Shown: positions 8,488 through 16,300 of the stretch, piece by piece
Layout of the letters: each line of letters starts with the position of its first letter
Position numbering within the stretch: the stretch's first letter is position 1
NCBI GenBank assembly: GCA_903893785.1
Contig: CAITNQ010000354.1
Span: 1 to 62,921 of the forward strand
DNA length: 62,921 nucleotides
Source: an uncultured Gemmatimonadota bacterium
GTDB taxonomy: Bacteria > Latescibacterota > UBA2968 > UBA8231
Reading direction: 5' to 3'
Translations under genes and position numbers: made by a program
Notes under the pieces: generated by a model
The model's database searches: none
What the model saw: only the letters and a program-made list of their open reading frames with translations
What the model was told of the DNA's origin: nothing

Positions 8488-9720
8488 ATGGCAGACACTG
8501 GCACCACGGCACCGGCCGTCACGCCGCGCTTTGATCTGTTGCTGCGTGGCGGCACCTTCATCGACCCGGCCAACGGACGCGCCGGCGAGCTGGACCTGGC
8601 TGTGACCGACGGACGGGTGGCCGCCATCGACACCGCCATTCCGGCCTCTGCCGCCCACCAAGCGGTGGACGTGACGGGCCTGTACGTGGTGCCGGGACTG
8701 ATCGACATCCACGTGCACTGCCACGTCTATTCCGAGTTCTTCTTCGGCTCTATCGTCGCCGATGGGCAGAGCTGGCGGGCCGGTGTCACTACCCTGGTGG
8801 ATGCGGGCACGGCCGGCGCCCTGGACTTCGGCCGGTTCAAGGAGCGGGTGATCGACAAATCGCGCACTCGCGTCCTGGCTTTCGTCAATATCGCTGACCA
8901 CGGCATGGGCCCGGGCGAACAGGAGCGCGAGCACCTGCTGCCTGAGATGTGCGCCGGCGTCTGCCGCGCCTTCAAGGAAGTGGTGGGGGTGAAGAGCGCG
9001 CATTACTGGACGCGACTGCCCTGGGACGAGCGGCACGCGCCCTGGGACAACGTCGGCCGCGCGGTCCAAGCCGGTGAGTTATGCCAGATGCCGGTCATGG
9101 TCGACTTCTGGCCACGCCCGCCGGAGCGCTCCTACGAAGACCTGATCCTCAAACAGCTGCGGCCGGGCGACATCCACACCCACGTATTCGCCCAGCAGCA
9201 CCCCATTATCCTGGACGACGGCCGAATCAACCCGGCGCTGTTCGCCGCGCGCCAGCGGGGGGTGGTTTTCGATGTCGGCCACGGCGGCGGTTCGTTCTGG
9301 TTCCGCAATGCAGTACGGGCCCTGGAGCAGGGCTTCCCACCCGACACCATCAGCACAGACCTGCACACAGGCAACGCGGCCAATGGCCTGGTGACCAGCG
9401 TCCTCGAGGTCGGCAACAAGTACCTCAACATGGGCATGCCCCTGGCTGAGGTAATTGCCCGGACCACCGCCCGACCGGCCCAGGTCATCGGGCGCCCGGA
9501 GCTGGGGCAGCTCGGCCCGGGGTCCGTGGCTGACATCGCCGTGCTGCGCTTGGTGCAGGGGCAGTTCGGCTTCTACGACTGCGGTCGCGCCCGCATCGAA
9601 GGGACGCAGAAGCTGGAGACGGTGCTGACTTACCAGGGCGGCTCCCTCGCGTTCGACGCCGACGGCCGCACCATGCCACGCTGGCAGGACGCGCCGCCCG
9701 ATTACTGGGTCTGCCACTGA
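8488..9720 (+). CDS. Amidohydrolase/deacetylase family metallohydrolase (COG3964-like)
   Basis: 410-residue amidohydrolase-superfamily enzyme. The short N-terminal beta-sandwich (FDLLLRGGTFIDPANGR) leads into GLIDIHVHCH with metal ligands His75 and His77; the C-terminal part has STDLHTGNAANG and the family's closing beta segment (GSVADIAVLRL). Members of COG3964 have been misannotated as dihydroorotases; one characterised member hydrolyses acetylated alpha-hydroxy acids. ATG 8488 follows AAGGAG. Its partner downstream is a SelA/DgaE-like PLP enzyme, reproducing the well-known pairing of these two families (as in Enterococcus EF0837-EF0838). It probably deacylates a sugar-derived or hydroxy-acid intermediate; the exact substrate is unknown. 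First gene of a long plus-strand run. Confidence 0.87.
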   Translation: MADTGTTAPAVTPRFDLLLRGGTFIDPANGRAGELDLAVTDGRVAAIDTAIPASAAHQAVDVTGLYVVPGLIDIHVHCHVYSEFFFGSIVADGQSWRAGVTTLVDAGTAGALDFGRFKERVIDKSRTRVLAFVNIADHGMGPGEQEREHLLPEMCAGVCRAFKEVVGVKSAHYWTRLPWDERHAPWDNVGRAVQAGELCQMPVMVDFWPRPPERSYEDLILKQLRPGDIHTHVFAQQHPIILDDGRINPALFAARQRGVVFDVGHGGGSFWFRNAVRALEQGFPPDTISTDLHTGNAANGLVTSVLEVGNKYLNMGMPLAEVIARTTARPAQVIGRPELGQLGPGSVADIAVLRLVQGQFGFYDCGRARIEGTQKLETVLTYQGGSLAFDADGRTMPRWQDAPPDYWVCH

Positions 9721-9793
9721 GGTCCCGGACCGCCTGTCCGCTCCGGAATGACCGGTTGCCGGGCGCTACCCTGATCGACGGAGAGGTTTGCGC

Positions 9794-11233
9794 ATGTCAC
9801 CAAGCACAAGCACCAAGGGCGGTATCGCCCCCCCCACCTACGCCAGCCTGGGCGTTCGCCCGGTCATCAATGCTTCGGGCACCTACACGGTGTGGAGCGG
9901 GTCGCGCATGTTGGACGTGGCGGCCGCCGCCATGGTGGAGGCCACCAACGGGTACGTCCGGATCGCCGAGTTGATGGAGGCTATCGGCGCGCGGTTGGCC
10001 GACGTCACAGGCGCGGAATGGGGCTACATCACCACCAGCTGTGCGGCGGCCATCAACCAGGTGGTTGCTGCCGCCATGGCCGGGGGCGACCCGGAGAAGA
10101 TTGTGCGCTTGCCTGACACCACCGGCATGCGCCACGAGATCATCCAGGAGGCCTGCCTGCGCAGCGGTTACGAACCGTGCATTCGCACCGCCGGCGGACG
10201 GGTGGTAACGGTGGAGACCGAAACGGACCTGCGCGCCGCCATCAGCGACCGCACGGCGCTCATCTTCATCGATGGCGACGGTGAAGCGCGCAGCCGCATC
10301 ACCCCCCAGCGCATGATCGCCGTGGCCCGCGAGTACGGCATTCCCTCCTTCGTCGATGCGGCCGCGCAACGGCTGGAGAAACCCAACCGCTACCTGGCCA
10401 TGGGCGCCGACGCCGTCGCCTATTCGGGTGGCAAGTGTCTGCGCGGCCCACAGGCATCGGGTCTGATGCTGGGCCAGCGCGGCCTGCTGCGGGCGGCTTT
10501 CCTCCACGCCTCGCCGCATGGCAGCCAGGGAAGGGCCATGAAGGTAGGCAAGGAGGAGGCCATGGCCCTGCTGGCCGCCGTCGAGGCGTTCCTGCTCGGG
10601 CGCGACCACGAAGCTGAATGGCGCATGTGGGAAGGATATCTGGAAACCATCCGCAGGGCCGTTGCCGACCTGCCCACGGTGCGCACCGAAACCATCATGC
10701 CCGGCGTCGCCAACGTGACACCTAACCTGGCCATCACCTGGGATCCGCAGGTTCTGCGGCCACCGTCGGCGGTGTTTGCCGAGCTCCTTGACGGTGAACC
10801 GCGGGTCCTGACCAGCGGCCGTGCCGACGGTCTGCAGATCAACCCGTACATGCTGGAAGACGGCGAGGCCGAGATCGTGGCCCGGCGCCTGCGCGCGGCG
10901 CTGGAACGGCCCGCAGTACCGCCGGCGCCAGCAGCCCCTCCAGCACCCCCGAGCGTCGACCTGGGCGGCGAGTGGCGCGTCGAGATCTGTTTCGTCTACG
11001 GCCAGGCAACCCACTCGCTTCGGATTGAGCAGCAGGGGGCCGATGTCACCGGCAGTTGCCGCACCCAGTACGACACCTGCCGTTTGACGGGTCGCGTCGA
11101 GGGTAACCGCGTGGTGCTGCGCGGCCGCTACGAGCTTGTCGGCACGGCCGCGGGCGACACCATGGAGGGCACCGCCCAGGTGGGCCAGGAATGGCCGGCC
11201 CAGTGGCGAGCGGAGCGCTCGAGGACCGCCTGA
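9794..11233 (+). CDS. SelA/DgaE-like PLP-dependent enzyme with C-terminal beta-rich extension
   Basis: 479-residue fold-type I PLP enzyme related to L-seryl-tRNA(Sec) selenium transferase and D-glucosaminate-6-phosphate ammonia-lyase (DgaE). Seen: VINASGTYT at the N-terminus, a substrate loop around residue 80 (ITTSCAAAINQ), FIDGDGEARSRI, and the PLP lysine Lys214 in YSGGKCLRGPQ. No selenium-incorporation genes are nearby, so an ammonia-lyase or dehydratase role on an amino sugar acid is more likely (inference). Catalytic part about 1-371, then a Pro/Ala linker and about 90 residues of beta-rich sequence (GGEWRVEICFVYGQATHSL...) that standard family members lack. ATG 9794 with GGAGAGG upstream; 73 bp after the amidohydrolase. 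Confidence 0.82.
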   Translation: MSPSTSTKGGIAPPTYASLGVRPVINASGTYTVWSGSRMLDVAAAAMVEATNGYVRIAELMEAIGARLADVTGAEWGYITTSCAAAINQVVAAAMAGGDPEKIVRLPDTTGMRHEIIQEACLRSGYEPCIRTAGGRVVTVETETDLRAAISDRTALIFIDGDGEARSRITPQRMIAVAREYGIPSFVDAAAQRLEKPNRYLAMGADAVAYSGGKCLRGPQASGLMLGQRGLLRAAFLHASPHGSQGRAMKVGKEEAMALLAAVEAFLLGRDHEAEWRMWEGYLETIRRAVADLPTVRTETIMPGVANVTPNLAITWDPQVLRPPSAVFAELLDGEPRVLTSGRADGLQINPYMLEDGEAEIVARRLRAALERPAVPPAPAAPPAPPSVDLGGEWRVEICFVYGQATHSLRIEQQGADVTGSCRTQYDTCRLTGRVEGNRVVLRGRYELVGTAAGDTMEGTAQVGQEWPAQWRAERSRTA

Positions 11234-11306
11234 ACCCGGCGCCTCTCGCCATCGGCATCGCGGCGGGAGGCGCTTCGCCCCGTTACCGCGTTCCCAGGAG
11301 CAGGCC

Positions 11307-12542
11307 GTGAAACTGAAGATCACCGATGTCGAGGCGATCCCCATCTACCCGCGCCTGGCGGCCCGTTACGAGGCGCGCCGGGTCGATCTGTACGGCATCG
11401 ACGCCCGCACCCTGTTCAGGGTGCACACCGACTGCGGCCTGATCGGTTACGGTGACCAGCGGGTCCGCCCCTGGGCACAGCCGGCGCCCGACTGCGCCAA
11501 ACACCTGATCGGGCGCAGCGCCTTCGAGTTCCTCAATGGCTCGCTCAACCTGGGATCCGGCCTGAGCTGCGCTTTGTACGATGTCATGGGTAAGTTCCTC
11601 GAAGCCCCGGTGCACCGGTTGCTTGGCCAGCAGGTACGCGACCGCGTCCAGGTGGCGGCCTGGACGCGCCCCGCGTCACCGGTGCAGTTTGCCGCTGAGA
11701 TCCGTCGCGCCGCGGCCGAAGGGTACCAGGTGTTCAAGATGCACACCTGCGACTACCACGATGTCTTTGCCCAGACGCGCCTGGCCGAGGAGGCGGCGCC
11801 GCCCGGATTCCGGCTGCACTACGACTTCAACGGCAACCGCGCCATGGGCACGGTGCTGCCCATCATCAGGGAGCTGGCGCAGCACGCCATCGTCGGCTGG
11901 ATTGAGGATCCGCTGGTGCGCGGCGACCTGGAGGGCTGGCGGCAGCTGCGCCGCCAGGTTGATGTCCCCCTGATCATGCACGGCATGCCGCTGGGCGGCG
12001 TCCAGGAAGTCATCCTGGGCCTGGCCGATATCTACATGGTCAGCGGTGACATCGGCGACATCATGGCCCAGGGGATGATCCTCGCCAAAGCCAATCTGCA
12101 GGCCCTGCTGCAGTTCGAGGGCGGTACCCTCGGCAAGGCCATGGCCATGCACCTGGCCAGCGTCCTGCCCAGCCACACGGTGCACTCGATCAACCTTGAT
12201 GACCAGTATGCCGAAGACGTCACCACCACCCGCATACCGGTGGTTGCCGGCGCGTCGCCGGTGCCCACCGGCCCCGGCCTCGGGATCGAGGTGGACGAGG
12301 CCGCGGTCGAACGCCTGTCGCGGCAGCGTCTGGTCGAAGCGCCGCGCCATGTGGGCGTGCTGCGCCTGGCCGACGGGCAGGCGTACTACGGACGCTCGTG
12401 GGTATCGCCCGCCAGCCTGACCGGAACGCAGGAGGGTGCGACACGCGGGCACAGTGCCGAGATCTGGGAAGACGACGGGTCGGCCGAGTTCGGTCGCATC
12501 TGGGACCGCGTGCAGCGCGAAGGGACCATCAGGGCCGAGTGA
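11307..12542 (+). CDS. Enolase-superfamily (mandelate racemase/muconate lactonizing) protein, atypical active site
   Basis: 411-residue enolase-superfamily protein with the alpha+beta capping domain and TIM barrel. Seen: beta-strand 2 motif FKMHT (Lys144, His146, where Lys-x-Lys is usual), metal-ligand candidates Asp173 (HYDFNGN) and Glu200 (WIEDPL). At the third ligand position the expected Glu/Asp is replaced by His225 in LIMHGMPLGG. These changes suggest an unusual metal site or a non-canonical reaction. The family dehydrates or racemises sugar acids and similar carboxylates. GTG 11307 lies behind AGGAG and the capping domain begins right there (KLKITDVEAIPIY). Located between the PLP enzyme and the GH172-like gene in one transcription unit. 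Function assigned only to superfamily level. Confidence 0.82.
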   Translation: MKLKITDVEAIPIYPRLAARYEARRVDLYGIDARTLFRVHTDCGLIGYGDQRVRPWAQPAPDCAKHLIGRSAFEFLNGSLNLGSGLSCALYDVMGKFLEAPVHRLLGQQVRDRVQVAAWTRPASPVQFAAEIRRAAAEGYQVFKMHTCDYHDVFAQTRLAEEAAPPGFRLHYDFNGNRAMGTVLPIIRELAQHAIVGWIEDPLVRGDLEGWRQLRRQVDVPLIMHGMPLGGVQEVILGLADIYMVSGDIGDIMAQGMILAKANLQALLQFEGGTLGKAMAMHLASVLPSHTVHSINLDDQYAEDVTTTRIPVVAGASPVPTGPGLGIEVDEAAVERLSRQRLVEAPRHVGVLRLADGQAYYGRSWVSPASLTGTQEGATRGHSAEIWEDDGSAEFGRIWDRVQREGTIRAE

Positions 12543-12571
12543 GCCCAACCCCACCCGAGGGAGGCAGAAGC

Positions 12572-13654
12572 ATGGACACGCCGCAGCATCCGCTGTCGCC
12601 GTCCGGCACATCGCTGGGCGAACTGCCACGGTTGCGTGACTTTCGCGTGGAGCGGGTCAGCAGCTGGACGTACACCGGTGGCAAGGGCAAGGCGTTCTCG
12701 CTCCCGGCGGGGCAGACGGCAGTGCTGGCCGATCTGCAGGGCCCCGGGGTGATCACGCGCATCTGGTTCGGTATTGACTGCGTGCGGCGCCGCATCCCGT
12801 TCTACCTGCGCAAACTGGTGCTGCGCGCCTGGTGGGACGACGAGGCCGAACCCTCCATCGAGTGTCCGCTGGGGGACTTCTTCGGTGTCGGCTTCGGCCG
12901 CACCTCGGCGTACCACTGCCGTGCCATGTGCATGACGCTCGGTCAGGGCCAATTCGACGGTTTCGGCTCGATGGCCGTATTCCTTCCCATGCCCTTCCAG
13001 CGTCGCGCCCGGCTCGAACTGCACGCCGACACCGAGATCGACGTGGACCTGGTTTTCTACCACGTGGACTGGCGCACGGCAGCGCCGGAGCAGTTGCGCG
13101 ACATGGGGTACCTGCACGCCCAGTGGCGCCGCGACCCTCGCCGTCGCCCCTGCGACCCGGCGGTCGAGGCGGCCGACACGGCGGCCGCCGCAGCCAACAA
13201 CTACGTGCTGCTGGAGGCGGAGGGCAGAGGCCACTATGTGGGGTCGGTGTACAGCATCGAGAACCTCAGTTCCGGCTGGTGGGGCGAGGGCATGGACATG
13301 ATCTTCGTGGATGGCGAGGGGTTCCCGCCGCGCATCCATGGAACGGGTACCGAGGAATTCTACAACATGGGATTCGGCATCCAGGCCATGCACGCTATCG
13401 ATCACGGCACCTCGCTGATGGCCCGGCCCGCCGAGGAAAACGACTGGCGCGGGCAGTATTCCATGTACCGCTTCCACATCGACGACCCGATCCCGTTCAC
13501 GCAGTCGATCCGCGTGACCATGGAAGACGGGTACGGCAATAATCGCAGCGACGATGTCAGTTCAGTAGCGTACTGGTACCAGTGCGAGCCGCATCGACGC
13601 TTCCCCTGCCTGCCATCGGTCGCCGAGCGCGTGCCGCGCCATCTTCCCGCGTGA
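12572..13654 (+). CDS. DUF2961 protein (GH172-like)
   Basis: 360-residue protein of the DUF2961 family, now partly assigned to glycoside hydrolase family 172, whose known members act on fructofuranose or D-arabinofuranose linkages as trimers. Characteristic segments: GPGVITRIWFGID, ECPLGDFFGVGFG, FLPMPFQRRARLEL, VDGEGFPPRIHGTGTEEFYN; the HGTGTEEFYN block holds family-conserved acidic residues. No signal peptide is seen, so it may act on imported oligosaccharides in the cytoplasm. ATG 12572 follows GAGGGAGG. Its stop overlaps the start of the next gene by 4 bp (GTGA), tying it to the TPR lipoprotein and ABC genes. Exact substrate cannot be given. Confidence 0.87.
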   Translation: MDTPQHPLSPSGTSLGELPRLRDFRVERVSSWTYTGGKGKAFSLPAGQTAVLADLQGPGVITRIWFGIDCVRRRIPFYLRKLVLRAWWDDEAEPSIECPLGDFFGVGFGRTSAYHCRAMCMTLGQGQFDGFGSMAVFLPMPFQRRARLELHADTEIDVDLVFYHVDWRTAAPEQLRDMGYLHAQWRRDPRRRPCDPAVEAADTAAAAANNYVLLEAEGRGHYVGSVYSIENLSSGWWGEGMDMIFVDGEGFPPRIHGTGTEEFYNMGFGIQAMHAIDHGTSLMARPAEENDWRGQYSMYRFHIDDPIPFTQSIRVTMEDGYGNNRSDDVSSVAYWYQCEPHRRFPCLPSVAERVPRHLPA

Positions 13655-14586
13655 CGCCCCGCCCGGTGTCTCGCGGTCCGCGCCAGCCACCGGCGCCGAC
13701 CCGCCGCAGCGCGGTGCACGCGCTGGTGGGCTTGACGCTGGCCGTGCTGTCCAGCTGCGTAGGCCTGGGCCGCCAGGACCCGCCGGCGGTGGCGTTGGAA
13801 CGCGGTTGGGGGCAGTTTGCCGCCGGGGAGTTCGACCGCGCCGCGGCCACCTTCGCCGAGCTCGGGTCGCGCGAGGACAGCGACCTTGACGGGCGCGTCC
13901 AGGCCTGGTTCGGCGGCGCCACCACCTGGCACCTGCGTCGCCCCGGCCAGGACGCTGCTCGAGCGACGGCGCTGTACCAGCGGATTCAGCGCGAAGCCCC
14001 GAACCATGACCTGGCCGCCTGGAGCGGCCTGCAACTGGCGCGCCTGGGCTACGCCGTAGCCGCGGACCAGCATCCCGACTACCCGGCGGTGGCGGCCCTG
14101 TACGAAGCCGTCATCAGCCGTTACCCGGATCACCCGGCCGCCACCGAGGCCTGGTTGATGCGTCAAGCCATGCGCCTGGAGACGGCGAAGCGGCCAGACA
14201 TTCCCGGTCTGGTGGCCGATCTGGCCCGGTTCCAGCGCCTCCACCCGGAGGCTCCCTACCAGGCCGCGGCCTGGTCCCTGCGCGCCTATGGACTAACCCT
14301 GATGGACAGCGCCGCAGCCGCCTGCAGCGCGCGCGGCGCCGCCATCGACGCCTACGGCAGCGAGGGGCAGGACCCCACAGTCGACCTTTCGCACGCCCGT
14401 TGGCAGCTGGCCTGTCAGGCGGAGTTCGAGGCCGGCGACTTTGCCCTGGCCAGGGCGGCCTATCGCCGGTTCATCGCCGACTACCCGACCGACCAGCGCC
14501 TGTTCGTGGCCAAGCAGGAACTGCGCCGCATGGACGAACTGGAGGCGAGTTTCCGCGCCGAAGCCCGGGGGAACCATGGCCGCTGA
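13651..14586 (+). CDS. TPR-like lipoprotein
   Basis: 311-residue lipoprotein. A basic N-terminus and hydrophobic stretch end in a lipobox (LAVLSSC), predicting lipid anchoring; the mature part consists of TPR-like helix pairs (FAAGEFDRAAATFAELG, DYPAVAALYEAVISRYP, FEAGDFALARAAYRRFIADYP). The GTG start overlaps the GH172-like stop (13651-13654), and its 3' end overlaps the solute-binding gene by 11 bp, so the three genes are almost surely co-translated. TPR lipoproteins commonly scaffold envelope complexes. Here one placed directly before a binding protein and permease suggests an accessory or docking subunit of the import system; this is inference. Confidence 0.82.
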   Translation: MTPRPVSRGPRQPPAPTRRSAVHALVGLTLAVLSSCVGLGRQDPPAVALERGWGQFAAGEFDRAAATFAELGSREDSDLDGRVQAWFGGATTWHLRRPGQDAARATALYQRIQREAPNHDLAAWSGLQLARLGYAVAADQHPDYPAVAALYEAVISRYPDHPAATEAWLMRQAMRLETAKRPDIPGLVADLARFQRLHPEAPYQAAAWSLRAYGLTLMDSAAAACSARGAAIDAYGSEGQDPTVDLSHARWQLACQAEFEAGDFALARAAYRRFIADYPTDQRLFVAKQELRRMDELEASFRAEARGNHGR

Positions 14587-16300
14587 GGGCAACGCCGGTT
14601 GGTGGTCGCGGTTGCGGCCGTACGGTCCCGTGGTGGCCATTGGGTTGGTGTTCTCTTGGTCGGTCCTGGCGATCGCCACCTATCGCCGGGAAGAGGCCCC
14701 GGCAGGTACCGTCGTCACCCTGCGGATGGGCCACTGGCAGCTGGAGAACGGCGTCCGGGAAGGTTTGAACAACCTCATCGCCGCGTACCGGGAGTTGCAT
14801 CCCGAGGTCAACATTGTCCAGGACCCGGTACCTGAATCCACCTATGGCACCTGGCTGACCACGCAGCTGATGGGCGGCACAGCACCCGACATGCTCGAGA
14901 TGGGCATGGTCTCGTACCAGGTAATGCTGGGTTACTACAGCCGGTATGCCTTGCCGCTGAGCCCTTGGGTGGGTCAGCCCAACCCGTACAATGCGGGCAC
15001 CGAACTCGACGGGGTCCCCTGGCGCCAGACCTTCCAGGACGGCATGCGCGGCGCCTACCTGAGCGAACTCCAGGAGTACATGAATGTGCCCCTGTCCCAG
15101 TTTGGCGTCCGCATTTTCTACAATCGCGATCTACTGCTCCGCCTGACCGGGCGTCACCAGGCACCGTCCGACTACCGGGAGTTCCTGGCCGTGTGCGACA
15201 CCATCAGCCAGCAGCGGAACACCCGCGGCGAGCCCTATGTGCCGATCGCCAGTTCCGCCTACCACGTCAACATGTGGCAGGTACTGATGATCGACCCATT
15301 GACCTACGGCGCCTTCCGCATCGCCGACTTCAACCGCGACGGCAGCGTCGGTGTCGACGAGTTCTACGTGGCGCTGATGACCGGCCGCCTGGGCCTTGAC
15401 TACCCCGGCTACGCCGCGTGGTTCGCCATGCTGCGGCAGCTGTCGCGCCGTTTCCAGCCCGGGTGGACGGGTTTGGGCCGCGATGAAGCCGTGTTCCTGT
15501 TCGCGCAGCAGCGGGCCGTTTTCATCACCACCGGTACCTGGGACGCGGGTAGCCTGCGCGACCAGGCGGCCGGGGCGTTCGAGCTGGGCATCATGGACTT
15601 CCCGCTGCCCGGCCGCGACGACCCAGAGTTCGGCCGCATCTTCGAGGGCCCGGTCTACGAACGTCCTGAAGGCGGTTTCCCGTTCGCGGTCATCCGCACC
15701 TGCCGTCATCCGGAAGTGGCCGTCGACTTCCTGCGCTTCGCGACCAGTCAGCGCCGGAACGAGCAGCTGAACCAGACGGTGGGCTGGATCCCGAGCGTAC
15801 GCGGGGCCCGCATGCCGGCGGCTCTGGCCGGGTTCCAGCCCCACCTGGAGGGTGTCTACGGTGCCATGGCCATGGCCCCGGGCGGCAACACGGCGATCAA
15901 GTGGACCCAGTTGGTGTCGCTGTTCAGCATTGAGCAGATCGACTTCCACGAGCTGGCCCAGAACTACGGCGCGTACTACCGGCGCTATGCTCCCGAGGAG
16001 TTCGCCGAGATCGGGCGCAACGCCCGGCGGGCGATGGCCAGCGACGAGCAGCTGCTGGCGGTCCTGCGCCGCCGCGCCCAGGCCGCGCCGCCCGCTCAGC
16101 AGGCCGCGCTCTGGGCCAAGTACCGGATCTTGACGACTGACCGCCTGATTCTGCGCGACCTGCCACACGACCGGCTCCGGCGACTCCTGGCCGCCGGCCC
16201 GCCCCGCGGCGACGACGCGCCCTATGCCCTGCGCCCGACAGCGCTGGCCAATGCCCGGCGCCTCGCCCTGGCCGACGGGACTGCGGGAGCCCGGCCATGA
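14576..16300 (+). CDS. Membrane-anchored ABC sugar-binding protein with an EF-hand loop
   Basis: 574-residue extracellular solute-binding protein, type 1 (carbohydrate class; usual length about 420-450). An N-terminal transmembrane helix (about residues 15-33, VVAIGLVFSWSVLAIA) with no lipobox indicates an uncleaved anchor. The binding-protein core includes LRMGHWQLENGVREGLNNLI, GTAPDMLEM, GVRIFYNRDLL and the hinge-region PEGGFPFAVIRTC. Residues 251-262 read DFNRDGSVGVDE, a textbook EF-hand calcium loop, inserted in the core. About 110 charged residues after the core are an extra C-terminal segment. It overlaps the lipoprotein gene by 11 bp and the permease by 4 bp (ATGA). It delivers an oligosaccharide to the fused permease; ligand unknown. 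Confidence 0.88.
   Translation: MAAEGNAGWWSRLRPYGPVVAIGLVFSWSVLAIATYRREEAPAGTVVTLRMGHWQLENGVREGLNNLIAAYRELHPEVNIVQDPVPESTYGTWLTTQLMGGTAPDMLEMGMVSYQVMLGYYSRYALPLSPWVGQPNPYNAGTELDGVPWRQTFQDGMRGAYLSELQEYMNVPLSQFGVRIFYNRDLLLRLTGRHQAPSDYREFLAVCDTISQQRNTRGEPYVPIASSAYHVNMWQVLMIDPLTYGAFRIADFNRDGSVGVDEFYVALMTGRLGLDYPGYAAWFAMLRQLSRRFQPGWTGLGRDEAVFLFAQQRAVFITTGTWDAGSLRDQAAGAFELGIMDFPLPGRDDPEFGRIFEGPVYERPEGGFPFAVIRTCRHPEVAVDFLRFATSQRRNEQLNQTVGWIPSVRGARMPAALAGFQPHLEGVYGAMAMAPGGNTAIKWTQLVSLFSIEQIDFHELAQNYGAYYRRYAPEEFAEIGRNARRAMASDEQLLAVLRRRAQAAPPAQQAALWAKYRILTTDRLILRDLPHDRLRRLLAAGPPRGDDAPYALRPTALANARRLALADGTAGARP

Noticed and set aside
9797..11344. 515-codon minus-strand open frame
   Set aside because: Shadow of the PLP-enzyme gene in GC-rich DNA; no motif, and the plus strand carries a complete enzyme.
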